Below are positions 22,511 to 35,584 of a stretch of DNA of 64,000 nucleotides, piece after piece. Under the pieces are notes generated by a model that saw only the letters and a program-made list of their open reading frames with translations, did no database searches and was not told the origin of the DNA. Where the stretch lies: assembly GCA_017163975.1 (NCBI GenBank), contig JAFFSR010000009.1, positions 372,001 to 436,000 on the forward strand. The letters are read 5' to 3'. Origin of the DNA: Anastatus disparis. Its lineage: Eukaryota; Arthropoda; Insecta; Hymenoptera; Eupelmidae. The translations under genes and the position numbers were made by a program. Position 1 is the stretch's first letter. The number at the start of each line of letters is the position of its first letter.

Positions 22511-23701
22511 TTAAGAATATGAAACATATCATTAATACTTGATATTTTATAGATATTCGATTGTTACCAACAAGAATTCTATGAATTAGATTATACACCT
22601 AGACGAGAATTATTTTCTAAATACTATAATTTTAATTGCAATTGTCTAGCATGTCAGAATGAATGGCCTCGTATTATACATTTACATAAAGTAAATTATT
22701 TTTTTTATTATATTATTATATTCTTTTTATAATTGTGTTCACTGCTCTGTTTTACTTTCAGCCGAATATGTTTGAAGGTGAAATGAATCCAACAGAATCA
22801 CAGTTAATTGTAAAATACTCAAATTTGGTAAAGTCTATTGCGGACGAGAATTCTTGTTATGATGAAAGTACAATTATTCATCTAGGAAAAGGTATCGAGA
22901 GAGGATTAAAAAATTTGCCCCAGCCTGCATTTACAACTGTTAATTTGATTATTTGTTTGAATACAATTTTTGAAAGATTGTATGGTATAAATTTGAGTAT
23001 TCCAGCTGAGTGTAACTATCCTTAAAAAGAAAGTTTTTTGAAATTCTTTGTAATTATTTAAGTTTTTAGTTTTTGACTTGAAGTAGATTAACTATTTTGT
23101 ATTTTATTTTTATACCATTTTTCCATTAAACGTTTTATATTTTTGCATAAATGTGTTTTGTGTATTTATATGTTTTAAATTAATCACGTATGCCGCCACG
23201 CGTGTTGCCAAATTGACAAAATTTGTAAATCAACCGATATGTTCTTTTCATTTTATTTTTTATAATATTATTCATTACATTCAGTTTATTTTTGAAATTT
23301 TCATGTTACAGTTCTGCAAATAGAATTTAAAATTTAAAATTTAAGAAATTTCGTTACTTTTTATCATCAAGTTCAATATAATTCGTTTAAAATTCTAAAT
23401 GCAAGTTTTATAATTTACGCAAAACGCAACACGTCACATCAGAAAGAATACAGATAATATACTTTCCAATTTGACAATCGATTCATTATTCTTTATAAAT
23501 TATGGAAAAAATGTTAAATTTTCTAATGATTTAAATAATATCTCGATTAATTGTTCAAATAATTTAGTATTTGAATTTTGATTTGGTAATAGATATTTGT
23601 TATTACTGTGAGGTATTAATATGGAAGATATTATGGCTCTTTATAATAGATTTTTCATATATTTTTATTTTTATTTTTTAAGGTTTTAAAAATAGTATAT
23701 T

Positions 23702-23992
23702 TATACACATTATTAAAAAAGATATGTACTTCAATTTTCAACGAAATGTGTTTCTATCAATAAAGTGGTATCAAAGTATAATAAGCAAGAAAAGCAATGC
23801 TCATTAACATGAATTTAATGCTGATTTGCATAAAAATTAATACATTTTACTGAAATTTTACAGTAAAATCATATGAAATATAATGCAGAAATTTCATTTA
23901 ATTTGTACATTATATTTTATGTGGTTCGCATTAATTGTCGAAACACATTGAATTTCATGTATTTTGATATATTTTTTAACAATGTACAGTTT
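23702..23992. mobile_element. Probable AT-rich foldback MITE
   Basis: The left end atacacattattaaaaaaga is roughly inverted at the right (tattttttaacaatgtacag). Inner words such as attaatacattttactg and cagtaaaatcatatgaaat suggest degenerate arms. It resembles the element at 28761-28980 (tacactgttaaaaaaa ends). No target duplication identified. Confidence 0.4.
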
Positions 23993-26470
23993 ATATTTAA
24001 TGTGTAAGATGTCTAAGTGCATTAAACATTATTTAAAATGCATTTTTTTAAAAAACGCACCTGGAATTATGTACGTACATACAAATTGACATGAAAGTGC
24101 AAGTTTACCGATATTTACATCATCAACTCATCCATATTTAATTAAACTTTCAATTAAAATATGTATTATTATTTTTACGATTGGAAGGATACGTATATAT
24201 TACAATACTGATGTTTTTTTATTTACATGAAAAAATGCAAATTCCGCACTATGCAACATTTTCCTAGATTGCCTCATGTATTATAAACGGCATTACCCTA
24301 AAGCTATTTTTAGTCGATTAAATATGCGTACTCGCTAACATTTCTACGAAGCAGAAAATTCAATTGAAATAATTTAATCAATTGTATTTGACCTTAAGGT
24401 TTAATGTTTTAAATATCGAATCTGGTATATATTGTTAGATTGAAAATTTGTAACAAAACAAAGTCTTATACGACCCTACGCCATTTATAAATAATAACAT
24501 TCACCTGAATGGTGCTTTTAATGACCGTCTGTATATGTATATGTGCATGCGCTGAACAATAGCCAAAATCTCGTAAAAGTGTCATTGTCAAACCGCTGTG
24601 AACACGGAACAATCTTCTTCTTTTACGGGCTCATAAATTCACTCGAAGAGAGAGAAAGTTGCGGATCTTTTCTAAGAACGTTTTCCTTCTCTTATGCGCA
24701 CATATAGAAGTTTATATGTAGTATGGAAGTTTACTTTGTTTCTTTGTAGTTAAATAACAATGCCACCCTTGTATACGTATTTGCGAGCTTCTAGACTCAG
24801 AACAAAGACACGAAACGTCTCGAAAGCGCTGAAAGAAAGTAAAATCAATATCGCGAAAGTAGCTTTGTGCTCTTTAATTCGATCATACACACTTACAAAA
24901 TCATTTCTCTGCAACATTAATTATTTTTTTTTAACATTTATTTTACAATACACAGTGATAAATCTTAAATAATCTTATCTGTAACTTTTATAAACAAAAT
25001 GTTTTTCACTAAAAACAATATTTTTTCACTGAAAAGTAACATTCCCTTTCTAATTTCCTAAATTTGTCACCTTTCAAGAATATTTTCTGATCTGCACGGC
25101 AAATCTTTCCTTTTTTGTCTCTCTGCCTTGGCTTTTATTAGTTTTATTTTCAATGCAAGACACGCGCCTATTTAAAAGACGACCGGTTGCTCACCCTTTC
25201 CTTGTTTACCCGGCTGTTTGCTTATGCAGTATAAGGAAAAAATTTGAATTCACGCCGTACAACGCATCGAAGTTATATATAAGGTGCAGTCGAGCTAAAG
25301 GGATTTGCATACATAAAAAAATTTTATATATAGAACTTAGAAATGGTTATTCGCTTGAGCGCAGTTGGCAATAACGTTAACTGCGCAGGTTTAAAAGAAA
25401 GCTCGCTCGTACAGTTTGCGCAAACAAGTATTAACGGCTCTTGTCTACGTTCTCTTTTAGCGCAAATTAATTGTTAACACTTGCTCTCACTTTTATTATG
25501 AGTAGCCTGTTATCTACTTTGCGTTGTACGTAGATGTACGACACGATACAGATTATCAGAATTTTTATTAAATTTATGACTAATAAAATGCCAATTTTAA
25601 ACTTTTTGCAATTTTTTCTGCATTTTTTAAATTGGCAAAAAATTCTTCATTTATTACTGTTTTTGCATAAAGAATGCGTTTTTTAACTTTTACAGTTAAT
25701 TTTTATTTTTTTAATTATAATAAAATAAGATTCACAACTAATAAATTTTCTAAAACATATCAAATGTTTATTAACATTAATTACTAAAAATGTGCCATTG
25801 ATTATAATGTTGGTTTATCTGAAATGACAAATCAATTATATTTTGCAATATGTATTATAATTGGATTAAAATTAATAAAAGAAGAATAAATTGTTCATTA
25901 CCTAACAAGAGGAATCATCAAGTATTAATTATTATTTTCAAAATTTTTAATGTCATCGTTTATGATAACGAATAACATCATTAAAATAAATCATGCCAGT
26001 CTCGTATTGACGTAACAATACTTTATGTCTAAAGCTATTATCCTATTAAATGTAAGATCAGAAAAATAATGTCAATACACAATTATATTCCACTTTGTAA
26101 TAAATAAACTGTATATACTGCAATTTAATATGCGTTTTATGAGTTCTATGAAGAAAATAAATGTCAGCGAACTACCAATGCGGAAATAAGTTCTGTTTTA
26201 TACAGAAGCTCTATAATACATGCAAATATATACGTAAATACATGAGTGTGCTTGTACTGAACGTATGAGTACTTTTAGAGCTTGAAATACAAACTTTCAG
26301 TCATGAAGTTTGGCGATTCGAGTAATCACTTTTGGGAGATAAACAGAGTCATAAAATTACTTTCATTGTACGTAAGGTAATATAAAACTTGAAAGCCTGA
26401 TATTTCTCAAGAATGAGTTTCTATCTGAAATGAAAGAAAAAAAATTTCACGTTGATTAAATGATAATTCC

Positions 26471-26820
26471 TACCTCAACAATAATGGCCACTTTATCAAC
26501 TCGAAAAACGTGCCAAAAGTAAGATATAACTGACTTCTAAATTTTAATAGGAATAAAAGTACTTCATGCCCGTTAAATTAGTAATTTATAAAATATTGAT
26601 ATTTTATTAATAAAATATCATATCAAACTATTTATTAAGAAAATTAATAAAAACGATTAGAAAAGTATCAAATTCTAATGAAAATTGTTTATTATAAAAA
26701 TTATGAGATCTTAAGTCGAAATAAAACTTATTATGCGATTCAGAAGTAAAATCTATTTCTCCTGAGGGAGAAATAGGCAACTTTATTCTCCAATTGCATA
26801 ATGCAATATTATAAAGTCAT
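26471..26820. repeat. Dispersed repeat with CTCC...GGAG palindrome, copy A
   Basis: It contains attcctacctcaacaat at 26466-26482, also found at 40617-40632, and a small palindrome tttctcctgagggagaaa at 26756-26773, followed by ttattctcc and a cataatgcaatatta run. Part of the interior matches the 40740-40800 region in reverse complement (attagaaaagtatcaaatt versus gatatttttctaatt). Confidence 0.45.
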
Positions 26821-27011
26821 TGATAAGGTAAATGACCAATAAAAATGTATAATATTATGATATTAACTCTACTGGAGTAATTGATTAATTGTAGCTGAAC
26901 TATTAGAATATATACATATATATGCACAAAGAATGCAGATTTAATAGAGCTCAGTGCGATGTAGCTAACCTTGATTTTCTTTTAAAATCTAATTGAGATG
27001 CTACGGATATC

Positions 27012-27050
27012 GATGAAGAAGAAGAAGAAGAAGAAGAAAAAAAAAAACAA
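27012..27050 (+). repeat. GAA microsatellite
   Basis: A run of gaa triplets, followed by an A tract. Confidence 0.85.
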
Positions 27051-27756
27051 AGAAAAAAACTTATTATGACTCGTTTACGTTTTAATTATTACGGATACCG
27101 GTTGGTATATTAAATGTATACTCGATGCAAACATACAGTCTTACCTTAACCGTGGCTCTGAAACAAAGTAGACATTTAGGTATTTTATCAGTGCACAATA
27201 TCTTGAATAATGGAAATGAGATTAGTGTAAAAACAATTAGTGTGAGTTTCATCATTACACGTGTTGTGCATTAATATGTCAAATAACCAAAAATTATTTA
27301 ATCTAATTAGAAATAAGTTTAAACACGAGAAAATAGCGGCCTTGAATAAATTTATTTTTTAGTAGATCAATTTTCAAAGTCATCGTTGTATATTGTGTGT
27401 TTGCTTAATTTTTTCTATCTTTTTTTCAAAGATCATTAAAATAGCATCTAAATATATATTAAATTCATGCAACAGATTTAATTAAATTTTATTAATTGTG
27501 CAAACATAAATTGAACATTTAATATAGAGATAAGGTTAGAGATATCGTTATATTGAAACATTTTATAATATACAATTAAAACTTTTGTAAACATTCTCAT
27601 ACAGAGCTAGTTAATGGATATAGAGTTTTCTATATTTTATTCTAGAGAAAAAGTTTTTTAAAAATTATTTTACCATATGGTCATTAATAGAGCCAAAAAA
27701 CCATTAATTTTGTTAATATAATGATTTAATTGTATATTTTAATTCTATTTTACTCT

Positions 27757-27965
27757 GAGGTCGTCAGTGGCTCATTCAATAGAGTGATGGGCGCGTAATC
27801 TCAAGGTCCCGAGTTCGATTCCCAGCCTCGGCTGATTGATTGATTCAAACACCGCTATATATTATATGTGTTTTATTTACAAAAATACTGACGACCTCCG
27901 TCGCTAATTAACATCGCAATAATAGTATAAATACAGCAACATTAAATAAAATAAAAAAAAAAAAT
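27757..27965 (+). mobile_element. tRNA-derived SINE, copy 6
   Basis: A full-length looking copy: gaggtcgtcagtggctcatt head, B box gagttcgattcccagcc, body with ctccgtcgctaattaacat, tail acagcaacattaaataa and an A-rich end. Confidence 0.8.
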
Positions 27966-28506
27966 AACATAAACTGCAACTAATATTCTTTTTTTTAATA
28001 ATAGTGTTAATTTTATCCTATAATAATATTATTAATTTTAATAATGTTATAAAATTTTATTTTAAAATTTATTCCATAAAATTTAAATTAAAATATTTAA
28101 TCTATTGATATAAAAATATTTACACGGATAAAAAAAAGTATACTAAGATACACCAGAAAATAAGATTCATATTTTTTTTAATTTATAAATTTACGTTCAT
28201 ATTGACTTCTATTTTTAGAATTTTAAAAATTTTTATTCAAATTTTCAAACGTTTATTACTTGTAAGGATTTTATAAACTACAAACATAGTTTACTTTCAG
28301 ACGTACTCACATTTAAGTAGAATCAAACATTTTTATATTATAAGTAAAAATACCTTTAAAAAGTATTTAATAAAATTAATTTAAAATTTACTAATATAAA
28401 CTAAATAAAAGCATTGTAAAAAACAAACAAGATAGTTTGTTATTAAAGATATTAAACATTATCCTATTTTGTTTTTTTTAGTTTGTAATTATCATTATCC
28501 ATTACC

Positions 28507-31292
28507 ATGTTTCTACAAATTGGAAAGAATATAATTGTTCCACAATGGTTGGCAGGAATTGGAGGTACGTAGCAAAAACTATCTTTCTTCAAAATTTTGA
28601 TTACAATTATAAGAATAAGTAACAGACTCTGCAAAAAAAATATTATAAATGAAATTTATAACCAAAAAGATTTTTTTTCAACAATTAAAACAATAAACAG
28701 AAAAAAATTCTCTAGTTAAAAAAATTCTGTAGCATCTAAAGTGCATAATCAGAAGTCACTTACACTGTTAAAAAAATTGAATTTTGCTTCCAGTACATTT
28801 ATGAAATTTCTATTTTTACTTTAAATTTCATGCACATTTACATTAAAATTACGGTAAAATTATTAATTTTCATGCAATTCTTCATTAAAATTACGGTAAA
28901 ATTATTAATTTTCATGTACACGCTTGAAGCAAGCTTCCATCAGTTTTGCATTAAATTTTCATGTTTTTTTTAACAGTGTAGGTATTACAGCTTTAGCCAT
29001 AACATTAGAATATTTAGTCAATAGAATCAAAATACTTTTGAATGTCATCAATAAACTACTTAACTTTTATTTTTCTCTTTAAATGTATATTTTTAATTTA
29101 TGATGACAAATATAGAAAATAAATGAATGACATTGCTTAAAAGTAAATGGCATACTAATGAGTAATTAACAAATATTTTAATGCTAGACATAACGGCGTT
29201 CTATGTGTTTCTTAATAATATGTCATAACATAGAAAATTAATGAATTATGTAAGTGATTAAGGTGACATCAAGTGACTTTTAATAAAAAATAGGATGTTT
29301 TGTAGAAAAATACCAAGATATGTATAAGCTACTAATATTTCATAGGAGTTTTGAAAATATAAGGTCATTGACTACATGAAAAAGAAAAAACTTATAGAAC
29401 TTTAGAAATTAAACATGCGTTCTTACGGAAAACAGCATTTATGCTTAGAACTTGCTATTAAAATTATAATTTTTTATGACACAAAAATGAAATTTTAAAT
29501 TTTTTGTTGCAAATTAAAATAAATCCAAAATTTATTACATTGTCAATAAAATAAATAATAAAAGATATTTAAAAAATTGATTAAAATTAATACGATTAAA
29601 AGACTAGTAAGCGTAAATCGTCGAAAATTTTTGTGAAAAATAAAATGTATAATCAAAATCACAAATATAGTAAAGTAAAATTAAATTTTACTATTTAAAT
29701 AGTAAAAAAAAACTTTTTATTGGACTCCAGCTTGGTATGGTAACAAAAACTCGAGCCATCTTAAATGAGGTAGCAGTGTATAAATCTTTTTTCATCGTAA
29801 AATATGATCTGTTACTTTGACTTATTTCGTAACTAAAAGTTTAGATGTTATAGCTAATAATTTTTTTCATCTAATAATCATAAATTTAAAAAATAAAAAT
29901 TTATGTTGCACATTATTATAATCTGTAAGAGATACTTTAAAAATTTTTGTTTTAATTACTAATTAATTATTTATTACAGTTACTCTACTGCTGACGCACG
30001 TTGGTTTCTTGGGAGGCTGGGCATCACCAACCTTGGCACGGCTTACCTCTCCAGATTCTCCAATTCACTTAAATCCAGTACAAGCATCTTGGGTGGCATC
30101 CCTTGTTAATTTTAGTCGCTTTTTTGGAGGTTTCATGGGTGCCTTTGTATTAAATTATCTTGGAAGTAAAAGCTCAATTCTTGTCACACTATTTCCACTT
30201 ACCCTTGGTTGGCTTATCATTGTTTTTGCCGATAGTGTTGAATGGTTGTACATTGCTCGATTATCCGGTGGTGTTGGACTTGGTATGACTTTAAGTACAT
30301 TCCCACTTTATATTGGTGAAGTGTCAATGTCAGAAATACGTGGTGCTCTAATATCACTAGCAACTGTTGGAGCACCATTTGGACAGGTAATAGCCAGTGT
30401 CTGTGGATCTTACTTATCCATGGGTTCAGCATCATCTATTTATTTGGTAGTAGCTCTACTACTTATGGTACTTTTTTTCTGGCTACCAGAATCACCTCAT
30501 CATCTCATCAAAAGTAAAAATTACGAAGCAGCTAAAAAATCAATTAGTTGGTATAGAGCTGGTAGAGAAGTGGATAAGGAATTTGAAGCTGTTGAAAAAT
30601 TCGTAACTTCTAATGGTTCTCAAACTTTTCTTGATAAACTTAAAGATTTTAAAACTCCAGCAATTAGAAAAGCAACTTTTCAGATTATCATTTTGTTTTC
30701 GTTTCAACAACTTACTGGTTTAAATATTATTATGTTCTTCATGGAATCAATTCTTATAAAAGCAAAATTTACTCTCATTAGCCCAGCTTTGGTTGTAATC
30801 TATGTCAATCTTTGTAGTACCTTTGCAGCGGCAGGTTCGATATTTTTAATTGATCGATGCGGACGTAAATTTTTATTATTAGTTGGTAGCATAGGATGCG
30901 CGATATCTTTGATCGGTCTATCGAGTCACTTTTTACTCATTGACATGAAAGAAGACATTACAAATTTACAATGGCTTCCATTAGCTTCCGTATCAGTTTA
31001 CATGATCTCATTTTTCCTCGGTCTATTTCCCGTGCCCAATGCTTTATTAAGCGAAACTTTTCCTTCTAATATCAAATGGATAGCAGCTTGTATTGCCATT
31101 TTAACAGGAGGAGTCATGTCATTTTTATCATCAAAAACTTATCAGCCGCTAATCGATGAAATTGGCGAAGCATACGTATTTTTAATTTACGCGATTTGTT
31201 GTATTGTTGTGATACCGTACACTTTGTTTGCCATGACGGAAACAAAGGGAAAAAGTTTGCAGCAAATACAAGACGAATTCATAAAAAAGTAA
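28507..31292 (+). CDS. Facilitated trehalose transporter Tret1-like, gene A
   Basis: MFS sugar transporter, probably plasma-membrane. Exons 28507-28564 and 29980-31292, joined across a 1415-bp phase-1 GT-AG intron, give 456 residues. Exon 1 encodes MFLQIGKNIIVPQWLAGIG and is supported by the same layout in the four following genes. Exon 2 encodes 12 predicted TM helices. Visible sugar-porter motifs are RLSGGVGLGM (113-122), YIGEVSMSEIRGAL (from 130), PESPHHL (189-195), QQLTGLN in TM7 (262-268), DRCGRK (311-316), PVPN in TM10 (370-373) and TETKG near the C-terminus (439-443). This is the only array member that keeps both Gln residues of TM7. The usual Trp after P-x-P in TM10 is Asn here. The upstream ttttag at about 28480 may end a 5' UTR intron. 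Confidence 0.92.
28761..28980. mobile_element. Small MITE in intron of transporter A
   Basis: Short inverted ends tacactgttaaaaaaa and ttttttttaacagtgta. Inside, ttacggtaaaattattaatt occurs twice in direct orientation. No clear target duplication. Confidence 0.5.
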
Positions 31293-32521
31293 AATCTTTA
31301 GTCTGTAATTAAATTTTTATAATTACGTGCATTGTTAGTACTTGCTACAAGCACAGTAATAATCCATAATAGGCCTTTTTATAATTTTTTACATTTAACT
31401 AGGATAAGATCAACGTTTTACGATGAACCCTTTTTTATGGCATTATATAAGCGTATTACTTCATTTAAAATGACAATAAAATCGCGTTATTGTCTAAGAA
31501 TTCTTACGAAACTAACGTAATTTACAACTGTACATAGAGATTGCGTATTGTATAATTATATTATGTTTCTTTATTACGAAATAAATAATTGCAGTATTAA
31601 AATTATTTAATACAGTAGTAAAATTATTCAATAAAGTTGTAAAATTATTTAATACAGTAGTTAAATTATTTAATACAAGTTGTTGCATTTTTTTTATACT
31701 AGTTGGTACAGTAAATATTTTTAAATGATTTTTTATGACAAAAAACATTTGGAGTTTTCAATACTTAAGAAAATGTTTTTTTTATTACACAATACATAGA
31801 TATTAGGATGAAAAAATATTCTATGTATTTTAATAGTTCAAACCTATTAAATATATTAACCTATTAAATAAATTTACGTTTAAATACTAGTAGTACAATG
31901 AATTATTTTTATATTTTTAAGTATAAAGTAAATGTACTATAATTTAAAAAATTTATTTATTTACTTAATAGTTTTTAGTTTCTGAACTTTATACTACTGT
32001 ATTTCTAGACTGAAAACATATATTTTTGACAAATTATTTAAAGCCTGCATTCAATTAAAATAATTTACTATACACATATTCATTGAATCAATTTAGATCA
32101 AAGCTTTTCAGTCCATAAAAAAATGTTCTTTTCATATCTTAAAAAAATTTGAAAATTTATTGGGCCTTCGACTAATTTTTTTAATTAGTAATTATTGATT
32201 AATATTGAATTTTTCTTCAAAATCACAATTATTAATACTTATTAATTAGTATTAAATTTCTTCCAAAAATTACTAATTTCATTAAAAAAAAAACACAATT
32301 TCGAAGGGCATAAAAAAATTTGTATATATATTTTCTCGTAAATTTCCTGTTGGATTAATACAAAAATTCGTTTATCACTTGATTAAATTAGATTTATTCA
32401 AGTCTGATGTCAGCTTTATTGCACATCATAATTTCTTGTACATATTAGATGTAAAATTTTATCTTATCTTTTTGTCTCTTTGATCGTAATAAATGTCTTA
32501 TGGCAAAATTTAAATAGAGTC
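31293..32521. other. Spacer between transporters A and B
   Basis: No gene. It holds the likely 3' UTR of A with an aataaa at about 31581, and a 21-bp tandem repeat (31591-31683). Confidence 0.5.
31591..31683. repeat. 21-bp tandem repeat, about four copies
   Basis: The unit is cagtagtaaaattatttaata with small variations, repeated head to tail downstream of transporter A. Confidence 0.75.
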
Positions 32522-33963
32522 ATGATTTTGCAAGTAAGAAAGAATATTAACCTGCCACAATGGTATACTGGAATTGGAGGTAAAAAATAAAGTTTTAATT
32601 AATTAAACAAAACCAATAATCTTAAATATTTATATTGTTTATTTAAATTTTAGTAACTCTAATGCTGATGCAGTCAGGTTTTATGGGCGGCTGGGCCTCG
32701 CCAACCCTCCCAAGGCTTTTATCACCAGAATCGACTATTCCTTTGAATACAGAGGAAGCATCCTGGGTAGCATCCCTTGTGAATCTTGGCCGATTTTTCG
32801 GTGCTGTAATCGGTGCAATAGCAGTAAATTATCTTGGCACTAAGCGCACAATATTCATAACCTTGTTTCCCATAGCATTTGGTTGGCTCATTATTAGCTT
32901 TGCCAACAGCGTCGAATGGCTTTATTTGTCACGATTGTCAAGTGGCGTTGGTCGTGGAATGACTTTTAGCACGTTTGCACTTTATATCGGTGAAATATCT
33001 TTGCCAGAAATACGCGGTGCACTTGTATCTTTAGCTACTTTTGGTGTACCTGTGGGTCAAGTTATTTCAAGTGTTTGTTGCGCTTACTTATCTATGAGCA
33101 CAGTGGCGATTATTTATTTAATACTTTGTATTTTTTTAATGCTTATGTTTTTCTTATTACCTGAATCACCGCATCATCTTATTGCGATAGAAAATCACGA
33201 AGCTGCCATTAAGTCTATTTACTGGTACAGAGCTGGCCGAGGAGTGGATAACGAATTTGATGCGATAAAAAAATTTGTTAATGCTAATAAGACCACTAGA
33301 TTTGTAGATAAGTTACGAGAGTTTCGAAAGCCAGCCATTAGAAGAGCAACTATTCAAATATTTGCACTATTTACGTTTATGCAAATAGGCGGATTAAATA
33401 CTGTTATTTTTTATATGGAAATGATTCTGAAACGTTTACAATTTACACTAATCGATCCATCTTTAGTTTTTATTCTTTCCAATATTTTTGGTGCTTTAGC
33501 AACCGGTATTTCAATCTTTCTCATTGATAGATTTGGTCGAAGATTTTTATTATTAATATCAAGCATTGGTGTTACCGTAGCTATGTTTGGTCTCATGTGC
33601 AATTTTATGCTTGTGGATTTAAATTATGATACAAAAAATTTACAGTGGCTATCTATGGGTTCAATGTTTCTTTTCGTTATTTCATTTTTCATTGGCTTAA
33701 TGCCTGTACCCAGTGCTGTTTTAAGTGAAACTTTCCCAGCAAACATTAAATGCATAGCAGCTTGTATTTCCAGTTTGACTGCAGCGAGCGTGTCATTTTT
33801 TTCAGCAAAGACTTATCAACCTTTGGTCGATTTGATCGGTGAAACTTATGTGTTTTTAATATATGTTATTTGCTCGATGATTGTAATACCGTATGCTATT
33901 TTTATAATGCCAGAAACGAAAGGCAAGAGTTTGCAAGAAATTCAAGATGAACTTATGAAATAA
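32522..33963 (+). CDS. Facilitated trehalose transporter Tret1-like, gene B
   Basis: Exons 32522-32579 and 32654-33963; the intron is only 74 bp, phase 1. 455 residues. Exon 1 encodes MILQVRKNINLPQWYTGIG. The body keeps RLSSGVGRGM, YIGEISLPEIRGAL, PESPHHL, DRFGRR and PETKG. In TM7 the motif is FMQIGGLN, so the first Gln of the QQ-x2-G-x-N signature is Met. TM10 reads PVPSAVLSE, lacking the usual Trp. Otherwise a full-length 12-TM sugar porter with no damage. Multiple aataaa signals follow at about 34068. Likely a sugar transporter whose substrate may differ from trehalose. Confidence 0.92.
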
Positions 33964-35584
33964 TTTTTATCATCAACAAAATTGTAATCTGTATTACTAT
34001 TGTTATGTAATTTTAATTGAAAAATATTTTTGTTTATATACCAATTTTATATGTAATGTTTATTTATAATAAAATTATATTATACTAATTTTGTAATAAA
34101 AATTAATATACACCTAAATAAAATAGATATTTAATAAAAATTTTAAGTAATTAATATTTCAATAAAATCATTCATTTAATTTTGATTTTTTATTTGGTAG
34201 AGCTATAAATTTGTAATAAATGGGCTTGAGTTCTATCACACCTGCCTTATTAAAATATTGAAAACTTTTGTTGCTGATGAGTACCGCTATAATAACAAAA
34301 ACACAGTGGAATTTTCAACAAAATTTAATTTTTGGCAAAGTGTAGAAAATTACAGAAACAAAATTAAAAATTTTTTTGTGTTTAACAGAGTTTAGAACCA
34401 CAGCCTGGTTTTTAATGATAATACTTTAATGACTGAGGAAACTTATCAAATTAAAAAAGGACGACGCTATCACTTTAGTTTTCTTCTAAAGAAATTTAAA
34501 ATTGTTTTATTTTTTTTTATTCCGATAGTGAGCTTCTTTCTGATTATTTATTATTTTTGCATTTTTCTTCATTAATATAGAGGTCATAAAAGGATGTTAA
34601 TTTTACTAGCAATTTTACTCACGTGTTTTGTGTATTACTTTATTTATAACATGCTTATACCTGTTTTATTCAATAAAACGTAAAATCAGTTTTGAGCCAG
34701 CTAAAAAGAGTTTATGAAATATTTGTTTAATTTCATTGAGATGGAATGGATTTTATCATAATTTATCCATTAAAGCAGAAACGATTCGGCGGACGTAATA
34801 TTCAAATTATACTTAATTCAATTAATTAGAATGGGTTTCAATGTTATCTGGTTATCAAGCATTTATTTTTCAAATTTAAAAAAACGTGAGTTTCATTTTT
34901 AGATGAAAAAATATTGATTTTATAAAAACGTACAAAAAGACAAAATAAATAAAATTACTTTTGAATAAACTTATTTTTTATTATATAATTTAAAATTTAT
35001 TATTTAAAATAAAACAAATTAAACATAAAATTATGAAAAAATAATTTATTCGATATAAATTATAAATGTGATTAATAACCTTTCCAATACTTTGCTCTCT
35101 GGAAAATAACATTTATTTTAATAATGCCTTTTAAATTTAAATATCAGTATTTTGTAAATTAAATGTTCCAAAAACGATTAAAAGCGATTATATAAATCTT
35201 AGTTCAATAATAAGAAAATTTATCAAATAGAAAATTTTATTGAATTTATAAAAGTTTCACAATAATGTAAAATATATAATAGAAAATTCATGCAAAATGA
35301 TGCAAAATACATAAAGTTTATTTAACATTTATGATATTAATTCTAGTTTGACAAGTTAGAAGAAGAACTAAAAGCCATTTAGATAGACTAGATTTATGAA
35401 CCTACGACAGCTTTAAATTGACTGTTTTTAAACTTCATTAAATATCGTATTTTTTTCCAAGCATGAAAAGAAATTCTTATCTTAGAGTGAAATAAAACAA
35501 ATAATCAAGTAGATTGTGCCTAAACTGAGAATCAATTCCTAACTTACTTTCTTAAATTTAATTGTAATTTAAACTTCATCAATC
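33964..35584. other. Spacer between transporters B and C
   Basis: AT-rich, no gene or clear repeat recognised. Confidence 0.5.

Larger units (their letters stand above)
20064..23025 (+). pseudogene. SMYD4-like copy 3, disrupted
   Basis: All five exon equivalents are recognisable: about 20064-21000, 21087-21138 plus 21567-21790, 21861-22061, 22553-22690 and 22762-23025. Splice sites are kept. Three lesions are seen. (1) About 115 bp corresponding to the end of the upstream intron and the first 30 or so codons of copy 2 is missing, so the start codon is gone and the frame opens with no ATG. (2) A CAA codon of copies 1 and 2 is TAA at 20619-20621. (3) A 428-bp MITE splits exon 2. Downstream, the MYND cysteines and NHSCDPN are still intact, so decay is recent or a truncated product is possible. 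Not expected to give a working enzyme. Confidence 0.85.
18640..23600 (+). repeat. Tandem duplication unit 3 (SMYD4-like, decayed)
   Basis: It shares its left flank with unit 1 (about 18640-18960) and its SINE with unit 2. Its gene and 3' flank are a patchwork: intron 1 and intron 3 match unit 2, while exon 2 and the 3' flank match unit 1. It carries two private TTAA-flanked MITEs. Confidence 0.75.
23993..28506. other. Long non-coding stretch before the transporter array
   Basis: No convincing gene. The part 24480-25540 is less AT-rich and contains two small ATG or near-ATG frames of about 70 codons (24760-24972, 25153-25374) that look like no known protein; it may hold regulatory DNA or a non-coding transcript. 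A related repeat pair with 40440-40800 lies at about 26470-26820, a GAA run at 27012-27050, and a SINE at 27757-27965. Confidence 0.4.

Noticed and set aside
30009..30011. TTG (30009) as a start codon of transporter A; likewise TTG at 20064 and GTG at 42255
   Set aside because: These are non-ATG positions inside or at the edge of exons. The real starts are ATGs in the upstream micro-exons, or, for 20064, there is no start because the gene is broken.
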